Position numbers and translations under genes: made by a program. Positions 35,318 through 43,885 of a stretch of 64,000 bases of DNA are shown here, piece after piece. Positions within the stretch are counted from its first letter, which is position 1. Each line of letters starts with the position of its first letter. A model generated the notes under the pieces. The model searched no databases. It was not told the origin of the DNA and saw nothing but the letters and a program-made list of their open reading frames with translations. Source of the stretch: Lysobacterales bacterium (GTDB lineage Bacteria > Pseudomonadota > Gammaproteobacteria > Xanthomonadales > SZUA-5); contig JALHRS010000026.1 in the NCBI GenBank assembly GCA_022841325.1, forward strand, positions 1 to 64,000, in the 5' to 3' direction.

Positions 35318-35864
35318 GGTCCTTCACCTCATGGTTCCTGGCCTGGGCGCGTAGCGATTCCAGGCTGCGATACACGATGTTGCGTGCCTTGGCTTCAGTC
35401 CAGCCCATCAGCGAGCCGATCTCCGCGGTCGTGAATCCCTGCAGATAAAGCCCCAATGCCTCGGCACGTTCAGCGTCGACCTGCTGCAGTTCCTCGAGCA
35501 CCGCCAGCAACTGCGTGCGATCCTCGAGTGCCCCGCTGGCATCGATCGACTCTCCGGTGGACCAGGGCTCGACATGCTCCAGTCCCACGTGTTCGGCACT
35601 GCCGCCTCTGACCTGCCGGCGACGGGCCGCGTCGATCGCGACGCTCAACACCACACTGCGAATAAAGGACGCAGGCTTGTCCCAATTCCTCTCACGACTC
35701 AATGTCTGCCACAGCCGCAGCCGGATTTCCTGCTCGATTTCCTCAAGGTCGGCCTCATTGCGGCGATGGTCCAGACTCAGCAGGGTCTTGCGCACAAAGC
35801 CGCTCCAGCGCTCGATCAGACGCTTGAATTCGGCTTCCTGGGGAACTCGGCGGCGCAAAAACAC
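35277..35864 (-). CDS. ECF RNA polymerase sigma factor
   Basis: A 195-residue protein. Region 2 is seen in NEADLEEIEQEIRLRLWQTL and the PASFIRSVVLSVAIDAARRR segment. Region 4 has QGFTTAEIGSLMGWTEAKAR followed by NIVYRSLESLRAQ. These are the core and -35 binding parts of a sigma-70 family ECF factor. The start at 35864 gives FLRRRVPQEAEFKRLIERWS. It is followed by an overlapping putative anti-sigma gene, so it is likely held inactive until an envelope signal. Confidence 0.9.
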   Translation of the reverse strand: MFLRRRVPQEAEFKRLIERWSGFVRKTLLSLDHRRNEADLEEIEQEIRLRLWQTLSRERNWDKPASFIRSVVLSVAIDAARRRQVRGGSAEHVGLEHVEPWSTGESIDASGALEDRTQLLAVLEELQQVDAERAEALGLYLQGFTTAEIGSLMGWTEAKARNIVYRSLESLRAQARNHEVKDRDPEFRATDPDTD

Positions 35865-36010
35865 GGGATAGGGCGAGCGCTTGCTGGGCCCGACAAGCTA
35901 GCAGTCCGCCCAGCCTGAAGGAAACCGGCGCCAGCCATGCTGCAGAGAAGTCCGGCATCGGGCGCTGCGCTGCCGGCATACTGGCGATCCGGATCAGCCT
36001 CGACCCTGCC

Positions 36011-36370
36011 ATGCCCAAACCCACCGATATCCGCCTGCATCAGGCCTCGCGCGTGCTCGAAATCAGTTTTGACAGCGGCGAAGTGTTCCGGCTGCCCTGC
36101 GAGCTGCTGCGGGTCTACAGCCCGTCCGCCGAAGTGCAGGGTCACGGGCCCGGACAGCGGGTGCTGCAGGTGGGCAAGGAGTGGGTCAACATCAAGGCCA
36201 TCCATCCGGTGGGCCACTACGCCGTGGTGCTGGAATTCGACGATGGTCACAACACCGGCATCTATTCCTGGACCTTGCTGCACGAACTCGGCAGCCACCA
36301 GGGCGACTACTGGCAGCGTTATCTGGACGAACTGGCCGCCGCTGGCGTGGAGCGGCAGCCGCCGGCGTAG
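36011..36370 (+). CDS. DUF971 (gamma-butyrobetaine hydroxylase N-terminal-like) protein
   Basis: A 119-residue single-domain protein with EISFDSGEVFRLPCELLRVY and the later YAVVLEFDDGHNTGIYSWTL. This is the small domain that also begins gamma-butyrobetaine hydroxylases and is often linked to Fe-S or metal handling. Here it stands alone, as in most gammaproteobacteria. Function is unknown. Confidence 0.88.
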   Translation: MPKPTDIRLHQASRVLEISFDSGEVFRLPCELLRVYSPSAEVQGHGPGQRVLQVGKEWVNIKAIHPVGHYAVVLEFDDGHNTGIYSWTLLHELGSHQGDYWQRYLDELAAAGVERQPPA

Positions 36371-36429
36371 CGGTACAGGGCCAGCGGCGCGACCAGCGCA
36401 TGTTGGCCCGTCGGGCCCCGCAACCAGGA

Positions 36430-36652
36430 GCTTCAACGCAGAGAACGCAAAGATGCGCAGAGAACGCGGAGAGCAGCAGAGTCGATTGAGAGAGGCTGTT
36501 CTCTGCGTTCTCCGCGGCCCTTGGCGTTCTCTGCGTTGAAGATCTAGTTGGCCAGCTACTGCAGTCAGCCTGTGGGAGCGGGCTCTGCCCGCGATCGGTG
36601 ATGCGCCGGGTCCAGCCTTGGCGATCGCGGCTGAAGCCGCTCCCACGGTCGG
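36430..36652. repeat. Family D inverted pair and TGTGGGAGCGGGCTCTGCCC pair
   Basis: CTTCAACGCAGAGAACGCAA at 36431 pairs with TTGGCGTTCTCTGCGTTGAAG at 36521-36541. Then TGTGGGAGCGGGCTCTGCCC (36571) and its inverted partner GCTGAAGCCGCTCCCAC (36630-36646) form another palindrome. These fill the gap before the trans-sulfuration gene. Confidence 0.85.
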
Positions 36653-36671
36653 TGGCAATAGGCTCGGCGGC

Positions 36672-37790
36672 CTACCCCAGCGCCTGCTCCAGATCGGCGA
36701 TCAGATCCTCGGCGTGCTCCAGTCCCACCGACAGCCGCAGCAGTGTCTCCGGCGTCGGGCTGGTCGGACCCTCGACCGATTGCCGATGTTCCACCAGGCT
36801 CTCGTAACCGCCGAGGCTGGTGGCGTTGATGAACAGCCGCAAGCGACTGGCGACCTCGATCGCCCGAGCCCGGGTACCGGCCACTTCGAAGCTGAGCATG
36901 CCACCCGGGCCGCGCATTTCCGCCAGCGCGGTCGCCCGCTGCGGATGGCTGTCCAGCCCCGGGTAATGCACCGCGCTGACGCCGGCATGACCCTGCAGGA
37001 ACTGCGCGACCGCCGTGGCATTGCGCTGATGCCAGTCCAGCCGCGGCGCCAGCGTGCGCAGACCGCGCAGCACCAGCCAGGACGCAAAGGGATTGGCCAC
37101 GGCGCCCAGCAGCTTGCGCGACTCGCGCACGGCGACCGCCAGCTCATCTTCGCGGGCGAAGATCAGGGCACCGCCGGTGACATCGCTGTGGCCGGCCAGG
37201 TACTTGGTGGTCGAGTGCATGACCACGTCAGCGCCCAGCGCCAGCGGCTGCAGCAGCAGCGGTGTGGCGAAGGTGGCGTCGACCACCAGCACCGCGCCCG
37301 CTGCGTGCGCAATCTCGGCCAGTGCCGCCACCGAGCTCAGCTTCAGCAGCGGATTGGACGGCGTTTCCGCCCACAGACAGCGGGTGTTGGGACGCAGCGC
37401 CGCGCGCACCTGGTCGGCATCGGTCATGTCGACCAGCGTCAGTTCCAGATTCCAGCGCGCAAACCAGGTCTGGGCCAGCTTGCGCACCGCGAAATAGGTG
37501 TCGTCGGCCATCAGCACATGGCTGCCCGGCGCCAGGTTCTGCAGCAGCGCCGTCGCGGCAGCCATGCCTGAGGCAAAGGCCAACGCACAGGCACCGCCAT
37601 CCAGCGCCGCCAGCGCGGTTTCCAGCCGATCCTGGGTGGGGTTGGCATAGCGGGCGTAGAGATAGGCGCTGGGGGCGCCGGCATCGGCCGGATGTTCGAA
37701 CGTGGTCGACAGATGGATCGGTGGCGCCACCGCGCCGGTTTCGCGATCGACCTCTGCAGCCGCGTGCACGGCAACGGTTTCCAGGCGCAT
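36672..37790 (-). CDS. PLP-dependent trans-sulfuration enzyme (cystathionine gamma-synthase-like)
   Basis: A 372-residue member of the Cys/Met metabolism PLP family. It begins RLETVAVHAAAEVDRETGAV and shows YARYANPTQDRLE, FASGMAAATALLQNLAPGSH, the AETPSNPLLKL segment and the PLP lysine in MHSTTKYLAGHSDVTGG. The C-terminal SLGGYESLVEHRQS is typical. It could be cystathionine gamma-synthase, O-succinylhomoserine sulfhydrylase or a lyase; sequence alone does not settle this. The start at 37790 matches the family N-terminus. Confidence 0.9.
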   Translation of the reverse strand: MRLETVAVHAAAEVDRETGAVAPPIHLSTTFEHPADAGAPSAYLYARYANPTQDRLETALAALDGGACALAFASGMAAATALLQNLAPGSHVLMADDTYFAVRKLAQTWFARWNLELTLVDMTDADQVRAALRPNTRCLWAETPSNPLLKLSSVAALAEIAHAAGAVLVVDATFATPLLLQPLALGADVVMHSTTKYLAGHSDVTGGALIFAREDELAVAVRESRKLLGAVANPFASWLVLRGLRTLAPRLDWHQRNATAVAQFLQGHAGVSAVHYPGLDSHPQRATALAEMRGPGGMLSFEVAGTRARAIEVASRLRLFINATSLGGYESLVEHRQSVEGPTSPTPETLLRLSVGLEHAEDLIADLEQALG

Positions 37791-37836
37791 CCTTGACTCC
37801 GGCGGTCGGTGATCGGCGCACGATAGCGCGTCGGCT

Positions 37837-38583
37837 ATGCTATCCGGCATGAACAGCACATCCGACGCAGCAGAACGCGACAGCGCCGGCTTTCGGCGGC
37901 GCGGCTTTGAAGTGACCCGGCTGATGGCTTTCGTCGACGCCGCCTTCGCTTTTGCGCTGACTCTGCTGGTGATTTCTTTCGACCACATTCCTGGAAACGT
38001 GCCCGAGCTGGTCGCGGCGCTCAAGGGCATTCCTGCTTTCGCCGCCAGCTTTGCGCTACTGGCCCAGCTATGGTGGACCCACAGCCGTTACACCTGGCGC
38101 TTTGGATTGGAGGACGGGCCGACCACCGTTTACAGCCTGCTACTGGTGTTTCTGGTGCTGGTCTACGTGTATCCGCTGAAGCTGCTGTTCGCGACCGCTT
38201 TTGGCTGGATCAGCGACGGCTGGTTGCCTGCCGGCTTCGCAATCACTGGCGTCGACGATCTGCGCCTGATGTTCATGATCTATGGTGTGGCCTTGAGCCT
38301 GCTCGGTATCACCCTGATCGCCCTGTACCGACACGCCTGGTCGCAGCGCGAAGCGTTGGCTCTGGACCCGGGCGAGCGCGTGCAACTGCGCGTGCAGCTG
38401 ATCAGCTACGGCTTCATGCCCGTGCTCGGTCTGCTCTCGGCGCTACTCGCCTGGCTGATACCGGAGCGACCGCAGGCGTGGATGCTGGCTTTGCCGGGCT
38501 GTGTCTATTTTCTCAATTTTCTGCAATGGCCGGTGCTGGCCTGGGCGGCGCGGCACCTGCGGGTGCGGCTGTCGGCGTCGTGA
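37837..38583 (+). CDS. TMEM175/DUF1211-like membrane protein
   Basis: A 248-residue protein with about six helices. The first helix has RLMAFVDAAFAFALTLLVIS, which aligns with the TMEM175 signature in which Phe-Ser-Asp lines the potassium pore. Here Ser is replaced by Val, so channel activity is doubtful. ATG codons at 37837 and 37849 are both possible. The stop overlaps the GTG of bioD (GTGA). The pairing with a biotin gene may be chance. Confidence 0.8.
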   Translation: MLSGMNSTSDAAERDSAGFRRRGFEVTRLMAFVDAAFAFALTLLVISFDHIPGNVPELVAALKGIPAFAASFALLAQLWWTHSRYTWRFGLEDGPTTVYSLLLVFLVLVYVYPLKLLFATAFGWISDGWLPAGFAITGVDDLRLMFMIYGVALSLLGITLIALYRHAWSQREALALDPGERVQLRVQLISYGFMPVLGLLSALLAWLIPERPQAWMLALPGCVYFLNFLQWPVLAWAARHLRVRLSAS

Positions 38584-39281
38584 AGCTCTTCATCACCGGC
38601 ACTGATACCGCCATCGGCAAGACGGTCATCAGCGCCGGCCTGACCCGTGCGCTGCGTGCGCTCGGTCGCGATGCCGTGGCCCTCAAGCCGGTGGCCAGTG
38701 GTTTCGAGACGGGGCCCGCCGGTCGCCGCAATGAGGACATCGAGGCGCTGCTGGCCGCTTCTGATGGCGCGCTGACGGCGAGCGAGATCAATGTCTACGG
38801 CTTCGATCCGGCGATCGCCCCGCACCGCGCCGCCGAACTGGCGGGTGTCGAGATCGAGCTGGAAGCGATCTGTCGCAGCTACCACGCCGCCGCGCGCAAG
38901 CATCAGGATGTGCTGGTCGAGGGCGTGGGTGGCTTTGCGGTGCCGCTGTCCTCGCGCTGGATGCTGGCTGATCTGGTGCGGGCCCTGGAGCTGCCGGTCT
39001 TGCTGGTGGTGGGCGTGCGTCTGGGCTGCATCAATCACGCCCTGCTCAGCGCCCAGGCCATCACGGCGGCTGGCCTTTCTCTGCAGGGCTGGATCGCCAA
39101 TCACCTGAGTGCGGACATGGAGCAGGCCGAGGCCAGCGTCAAGGCCATTGCCGAGCGCCTGCCGGCGCCCTTGCTGGGACCAATCAGCTGCCATCCGCCA
39201 GCGCGGGAATTCGCCAGCCTGGCTGCGGCTTTGCTGCGGGCGGCCGACGGCCCGAAACTGCGGACTGGCCGGGAACCCTGA
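38580..39281 (+). CDS. bioD: Dethiobiotin synthetase
   Basis: A 233-residue ATP-dependent carboxylase of biotin synthesis that turns 7,8-diaminopelargonate into dethiobiotin. The P-loop GTDTAIGKT is at residues 7-15; LKPVASGFETG, VEGVGGFAVPL and GWIANHL are also typical. Translation starts at a GTG inside the stop of the gene before it. bioH is at 27483-28274; other bio genes are not in the window. Confidence 0.93.
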   Translation: MKLFITGTDTAIGKTVISAGLTRALRALGRDAVALKPVASGFETGPAGRRNEDIEALLAASDGALTASEINVYGFDPAIAPHRAAELAGVEIELEAICRSYHAAARKHQDVLVEGVGGFAVPLSSRWMLADLVRALELPVLLVVGVRLGCINHALLSAQAITAAGLSLQGWIANHLSADMEQAEASVKAIAERLPAPLLGPISCHPPAREFASLAAALLRAADGPKLRTGREP

Positions 39282-39325
39282 GCGGGCTTGCGCGTCCAAG
39301 TCCGACTCTGTGCGAGCATCCACGC

Positions 39326-40537
39326 ATGAATCCAATCGAAATCACGAGTTTGACGCTCGCCCCCGAAGCGCCCGAGGCCGGGCAACCGCTGGTCATCGAG
39401 GTCCGCTGCAGGATCGACGCGCGTATCCTGTTCGAGCTGGATCTGGCGCTGGAGATGTATGACGGCGAGGGTCAGCGGGTCTGGTTCCGCGCCGCCCACC
39501 AGGATGGCGCCAGCGCCAACTGGCTGCCGCGCGGCGAATACCGCTGGCGCCTGACCGCGCCCGAGGGCAGTCTGCCGCTGGGCAGCGGGCGACTGCTGGC
39601 CACGGTGCTGTTCCGCGATGGTCCGGATGCGCGACGCTCGAATTCCTATGCGCGCACCTTCGCCAATGCCACCCGCGGCGCCGGTCTGGAGCATGCCCGC
39701 TACACCCTGGACGGCGACCCCGACCCCTCGAAACTGTCCTGGCGCCGCGGCCATGGCGACTGGTTCTTCCGTCACTTCGATCATGCCGCGCCCACCGCCG
39801 GCAGCTATCTGCTCAAGGATTCCGAGTTGCTGCGCGGACGCATACTCGACGTCGGCTGTGGCGATGGCATCACCGATCTGGGCATGTTCCTGCGCTATCA
39901 GCCCGAACGCCTGGTCGGGATCGATCCCTTCGGTGGCTACGAGCGGCTGGCGGAGCTGGCCGCCGCCGAGCACATATCCATGGATCCCTGGCCCGAAGGG
40001 CTGGAGTTCTTCGGCGCCGACGCCAATCACCTGCCTTTCGAGGACGACAGCTTCGACGTGGTGGTCAGCTGGGGTTCGGTGGAGCACATCGCCGGGGGCT
40101 ATCTGCAGGCGCTGCGCGAGATCAAGCGCGTGCTGCGGCCCGATGGTCTGCTGTTCATCCATCCAGGGCTGTTCTATTCGAATCCGGGCAGTCATCTGGG
40201 CGAGTTTTCCGATGAGCCCTTCTTCCATCTGAAGAAGCCCCGCGAGGAGCTGCGCGAGTTCATTCTCAACACCCCGCCCAGACGCATGGACAGGGCCGGA
40301 CACGTCGCCAGCAATGCCGAGTACTGGCAATGGTTCACCGAGCTCAATCCGATCACCGTGGCCGGTTTCGAGCGTGAGCTGCGGGCGCTGGAGTTCGAGC
40401 CCTGGCGCGTGGCCATCCGCACCGAGGACCTGATCGAGTACACGCCGGAGCTGCTCAGCTACCCGATGCAGGATCTGGCCACCGCCGAGCTGTACCTGAG
40501 CTGCTGGAACCGCAAGCGCCCGCGGCCGACACCGTAG
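39326..40537 (+). CDS. SAM-dependent methyltransferase with N-terminal Wzt-C-like beta domain
   Basis: A 403-residue protein. Residues 1-about 125 are a beta-sandwich like the C-terminal domain of O-antigen ABC transporter Wzt (PLVIEVRCRIDARILFELDL; then GSGRLLATVLFRDG). Residues about 150-320 are a class I methyltransferase with ILDVGCGDGITDLG, GADANHLPFEDDSFDVVVSW and the VLRPDGLLFIH strand. In Wzt this domain recognises the methylated sugar end of a polysaccharide, so the enzyme may cap or modify a glycan. It is alone, with a tandem repeat after it. Confidence 0.82.
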   Translation: MNPIEITSLTLAPEAPEAGQPLVIEVRCRIDARILFELDLALEMYDGEGQRVWFRAAHQDGASANWLPRGEYRWRLTAPEGSLPLGSGRLLATVLFRDGPDARRSNSYARTFANATRGAGLEHARYTLDGDPDPSKLSWRRGHGDWFFRHFDHAAPTAGSYLLKDSELLRGRILDVGCGDGITDLGMFLRYQPERLVGIDPFGGYERLAELAAAEHISMDPWPEGLEFFGADANHLPFEDDSFDVVVSWGSVEHIAGGYLQALREIKRVLRPDGLLFIHPGLFYSNPGSHLGEFSDEPFFHLKKPREELREFILNTPPRRMDRAGHVASNAEYWQWFTELNPITVAGFERELRALEFEPWRVAIRTEDLIEYTPELLSYPMQDLATAELYLSCWNRKRPRPTP

Positions 40538-40561
40538 CGCGGCGCTTGCTCCGCTGCTTTC

Positions 40562-40955
40562 GTAGAGCGGAGCTTGCTCCGCTGCTCTTGCTCGGCTTGG
40601 GCCTTGGCTCTACTCGCAGCCCCGAGAAGCCGCACACCCTGCCGAGCAAGCTCGGCACTACCACAGCCTCGCACACCGCTGCTTTCGTAGAGCGGAGCTT
40701 GCTCCGCTGCTCTTGCCCGGCTTGGGCCTTGGCTCTGCGCGCCGCACCGAAAAGCCGCACATCCTGCCGAGCAAGCTCGGCACTACCACAGCCTCGCATA
40801 CCGCGCCTTTCGTAGAGCGGAGCTTGCTCCGCTGCTCTTGCCCGGCTTGGGCCTTGGCTCTGCGCGCCGCACCGAAAAGCCGCACATCCTGCCGAGCAAG
40901 CTCGGCACTACCACAGCCTGGCATACCGCCGTTTCGGTAGAGCGGAGCTCGCCCC
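40562..40955. repeat. 125-bp tandem repeat, three units plus a partial
   Basis: Units start at 40562, 40687, 40812 and 40937, so the period is exactly 125. Each has two hairpins: AGCGGAGCTTGCTCCGCT and TGCCGAGCAAGCTCGGCA. Units 2 and 3 are nearly identical and unit 1 is more diverged, which fits recent duplication. A single diverged copy lies at 63026-63150. Short open frames across it are not genes. The rest of the 40538-41120 gap carries the presumed promoter of the next gene. Confidence 0.95.
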
Positions 40956-41120
40956 CTGCCTTGCGGGGCAACAAAGCGCCAACCGGTTCTCAGTTCCTGA
41001 ATGTCTCACCCCAGATCGGGGGGTATTTCGTCGATTGCTTCGCACTGCGCGGCCTGTGGCTTGGGCAATCTGCGTTTCAACAGTACAGAAACGAGTTGTA
41101 CCTCACACAGGAGCAGGATC

Positions 41121-41456
41121 ATGTTGGCACGTATTGTCTTTGTCGCTGCCGTTGCGCTGGGTGCCGCGTCAGCCAGCGCTGCGGACTATGCGCCGGGGTC
41201 GCAGATCACGCTGCAGGGCACGGTCAGCGGGCTCGAATCGCCGCGTAGCTTCTGGCTGGATGTGGATGGCGACCGCATCCTGGTGTATGGCACCAGCGCC
41301 CAGCGAGCGCGGATGTACCGCGGCCTGAAGGTGCGTGTCGAGGGTTCGATCAGCGACGACTACATTCGCCTTGCCGACATCGAACTGCAGGCGCGGCGCA
41401 TCGAAGTCGTCCGCGGCGATGCCGGGACCACGGCAGCTGCCCTGCAGCAACCCTGA
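41121..41456 (+). CDS. Small periplasmic OB-fold-like protein
   Basis: A 111-residue protein with AGGAG seven bases before the ATG and a signal peptide (MLARIVFVAAVALGAASASA). The mature part, about 90 residues, is beta-rich with ITLQGTVSGLESPRSFWLDV, DRILVYGTSAQ and GLKVRVEGSISDDYIRLAD, which looks like a five-stranded OB fold of the nucleic-acid/oligosaccharide type found in small periplasmic stress proteins. No exact family is claimed. Confidence 0.8.
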   Translation: MLARIVFVAAVALGAASASAADYAPGSQITLQGTVSGLESPRSFWLDVDGDRILVYGTSAQRARMYRGLKVRVEGSISDDYIRLADIELQARRIEVVRGDAGTTAAALQQP

Positions 41457-41538
41457 GCGCCCGGTCACAGATCGAGGATGATCAGCGAGAGCTTTGCGCG
41501 CAGAATAAGCGGTTACCCGGATTGGATTGGTGGAGCGC

Positions 41539-42315
41539 ATGCGCAGCAAGGCCGAGATCGTCAACAACTGGTTGCCACGCTATACCGGAACTGAGGTTGC
41601 CGATATCGGTGACCACATTCTGCTGACCAACTTCCAGCACTACGTCGACGTGTTTGCTGCGGCCGGCGGTGTCGAAGTTCGTGGTCGCGACCGGGCCATG
41701 CCCAATGCCACCGTCGACGGCATCACCATGATCAATTTCGGCATGGGCAGCGCCAATGCGGCGACGATGATGGATCTGCTGAGTGCCGCCAAACCCCGAG
41801 CCGTGCTGTTTCTGGGCAAGTGCGGGGGGCTCAAGAAGAAGAATCAGCTGGGTGATCTGATCCTGCCGATCGCGGCCATTCGCGGAGAGGGCACTTCCAA
41901 CGACTATCTGCTGCCGGAAGTGCCGGCGCTCCCGGCATTCCGCCTGCAGCGTGCGGTCTCGACCATGATCCGCGACCTCAATCACGACTACTGGACCGGT
42001 ACCGTCTACACCACCAATCGTCGCGTCTGGGAGCACGATGGTGACTTCAAGGAATATCTGCGCAAGACCCGGTGCATGGCCATCGACATGGAAACGGCAA
42101 CGATCTTTGCGGCTGGATTTGCCAACGGCATACCCACCGGCGCACTGCTGCTGGTGAGCGATCAGCCGATGGTGCCCGAGGGCGTCAAGACCGAAGCCTC
42201 GGATCGCCAGATCACGGCGAACTTCGTCAATACCCATATCGAGATCGGTGTCGAAGCCTTGAAGCTCATTCGCCGTGATGGCAAGAGCGTGAAGCATCTG
42301 CGCTTCGACGAATAG
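41539..42315 (+). CDS. AMP nucleosidase, short form
   Basis: A 258-residue enzyme of the nucleoside phosphorylase fold, starting MRSKAEIVNNWLPRYTGTEV; TTG 41527 and GTG 41530 are other starts. It shows HILLTNFQHYVDVF, VLFLGKCGGLKK, GEGTSNDYLLPEVPALP, and the nucleoside-binding MAIDMETATIFAAGF with the conserved Glu. It lacks the extra N-terminal domain of E. coli Amn and matches the short type. It splits AMP to adenine and ribose 5-phosphate. Confidence 0.9.
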   Translation: MRSKAEIVNNWLPRYTGTEVADIGDHILLTNFQHYVDVFAAAGGVEVRGRDRAMPNATVDGITMINFGMGSANAATMMDLLSAAKPRAVLFLGKCGGLKKKNQLGDLILPIAAIRGEGTSNDYLLPEVPALPAFRLQRAVSTMIRDLNHDYWTGTVYTTNRRVWEHDGDFKEYLRKTRCMAIDMETATIFAAGFANGIPTGALLLVSDQPMVPEGVKTEASDRQITANFVNTHIEIGVEALKLIRRDGKSVKHLRFDE

Positions 42316-42414
42316 GCAGTTCAGATCGGAGGACTGCCGACTGCCCTTCGGACCATCAACGAAGGGCAATGATCGGTGCGCACGCCGGTCCGGCGGCGCC
42401 TGACTCAGGCTCGC

Positions 42415-42750
42415 TCAGCCGTTGACCGAGCTTGAGCCCTGATAATTGAAGCGGAACTGGATGACTCGGGCAGGGGCGTCGCCCGCTGCCGGCGCCACCG
42501 TACAGTCGAAGGTCTGCATCTCCTCGCCGCTGGTGCCGGGCTTGAGGATGACTTCGCCCTTGTATTCGAAGTTGCCCCCTGAGCCTTGGGCCTTGCTCGC
42601 TGCCAGTTTGGCTTCGTCCAGCCTGAAGATCTGGCTGGACATGCGTCCCTGGGCTTCCTGTGCGCACAAATCTGCCATAGGGTCTTTGCCGCCACCGCAA
42701 GACGCCAGCGTTGCCAGCGCACCGATGACCCCCACCAACCTTGCTCGCAT
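42415..42750 (-). CDS. Small lipoprotein of unknown function
   Basis: A 111-residue protein with a lipoprotein signal: MRARLVGVIGALATLASCGG, with the lipobox Leu-Ala-Ser-Cys18. The mature part is about 93 residues, beta-rich at the C-terminus (EMQTFDCTVAPAAG, VIQFRFNYQGSSS), and has two further cysteines that could form a disulfide. Ala/Gly after the lipid Cys suggests transfer to the outer membrane. No family is recognised. Confidence 0.75.
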   Translation of the reverse strand: MRARLVGVIGALATLASCGGGKDPMADLCAQEAQGRMSSQIFRLDEAKLAASKAQGSGGNFEYKGEVILKPGTSGEEMQTFDCTVAPAAGDAPARVIQFRFNYQGSSSVNG

Positions 42751-42871
42751 CGCCGAACCTCCCGTTCTTTCGATGACTTAGCTTCGCCTGTTCGCGTCAC
42801 TTCGCATTGAAGGGTGCACCGAGTCGCCAGTCAATGCAAGATTTCAGCTTGTCAAATTAGGACAACACCGC

Positions 42872-43795
42872 TCAGTAGCGCGGAATTGTAGAGTCTATCC
42901 GCTGCGACCAGGCATCGATGCCGCCTTCGACGTTGTAGACCTGGGTGAATCCCAATCCGCGAAAATGTTCGGCGGCCTGTCGTGAGGACACGCCGTGATG
43001 ACACAGGAAGGCCAGCGGCGTGTCCTTGGCCAGCGCGCCGATTTCGGCGACGGCGGCGGCGTCCAGCACCCGCGCCGGGGGAAAGGGCGCCAGCTGCCGG
43101 TCGCGCTCCGGTCGCACATCCAGCACGGTGATCGTGCCCTGCCTGATCCGCGCCGACAGGTCTTCGACACTGAGCGGGCGCACACCCACCGGTGCCTGTG
43201 GCAGGCTGATGGTGAGTCCGCTGCCGCGGACGTCGTCAACCCAGTCGACATTCATGCCCTGGGCCTTCCGCGCCGTGGCCAGATCCATCAGCACCTCGAT
43301 ACCGCCCGATTCGGCGCGAATCTCGTGTCCCTGTGCCGGCTTCAGCATGAATGAAGCCTGCCAGCGACCATCGATCTGCAGGTGCAGCGAGCTGCCCGGA
43401 TCCTCGGCCATGCCGTTGCGGATGGCTTCGGCGGCGGCGGCGCTGATCTGGATCTGCGGCGCCGTTCGATCCGGCTTGGACAGACCCAGCAGTTCGTGCA
43501 ACTCGCCCGAGTTGTACATGCCGCCGATGATGTCGGAGCCGCCGATCAGCTCACGATCCACGTACAGCTGCGGAATGGTCGGCCAGTTGCCGTAATCCTT
43601 GATGCCCTGGCGGATTTCTTCGTCGGCGAGCACGTCGACGCTGACATAGTCGTCGACCAGCGTGTCGAGGATGCCGACCGCGGTGGCCGAGAAGCCGCAG
43701 CGCGGCGATTGCCGGTTGCCCTTCATGAACAGCACCACGCGGTGCTGGCCCAGCAAGTCTTCAATGCGCTGTCGAGTGGCGATGGACAAGGTCAT
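42872..43795 (-). CDS. CGFS monothiol glutaredoxin fused to an IscA-like and a rhodanese domain
   Basis: A 307-residue three-domain protein. Residues 1-105 are a Grx4-type monothiol glutaredoxin with FMKGNRQSPRCGFS (CGFS at 33-36), WPTIPQLYV and GGSDI. Residues about 112-200 resemble an A-type Fe-S carrier fold (IQISAAAAEAIRNGM, GGIEVLMD), but I see none of the usual cluster cysteines there. Residues about 205-300 are a rhodanese with the loop CHHGVSS. The glutaredoxin part likely binds or passes a [2Fe-2S] cluster; the rhodanese could supply persulfide sulfur. This fusion is known in Xanthomonadales. Confidence 0.9.
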   Translation of the reverse strand: MTLSIATRQRIEDLLGQHRVVLFMKGNRQSPRCGFSATAVGILDTLVDDYVSVDVLADEEIRQGIKDYGNWPTIPQLYVDRELIGGSDIIGGMYNSGELHELLGLSKPDRTAPQIQISAAAAEAIRNGMAEDPGSSLHLQIDGRWQASFMLKPAQGHEIRAESGGIEVLMDLATARKAQGMNVDWVDDVRGSGLTISLPQAPVGVRPLSVEDLSARIRQGTITVLDVRPERDRQLAPFPPARVLDAAAVAEIGALAKDTPLAFLCHHGVSSRQAAEHFRGLGFTQVYNVEGGIDAWSQRIDSTIPRY

Positions 43796-43885
43796 GGGTA
43801 TTCAAGATCCGGAAGCGATGGCGATAGTCTAGCCCGCTCGATGTAAAGCCGGGTTGACGCGGTGTGCGCGACCCCGGGGTCCGGG

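Noticed and set aside
40546-40974. Short ORFs in both strands across the 125-bp tandem repeat
   Set aside because: They repeat with the DNA unit and change frame freely; they come from the palindromes and are not genes.
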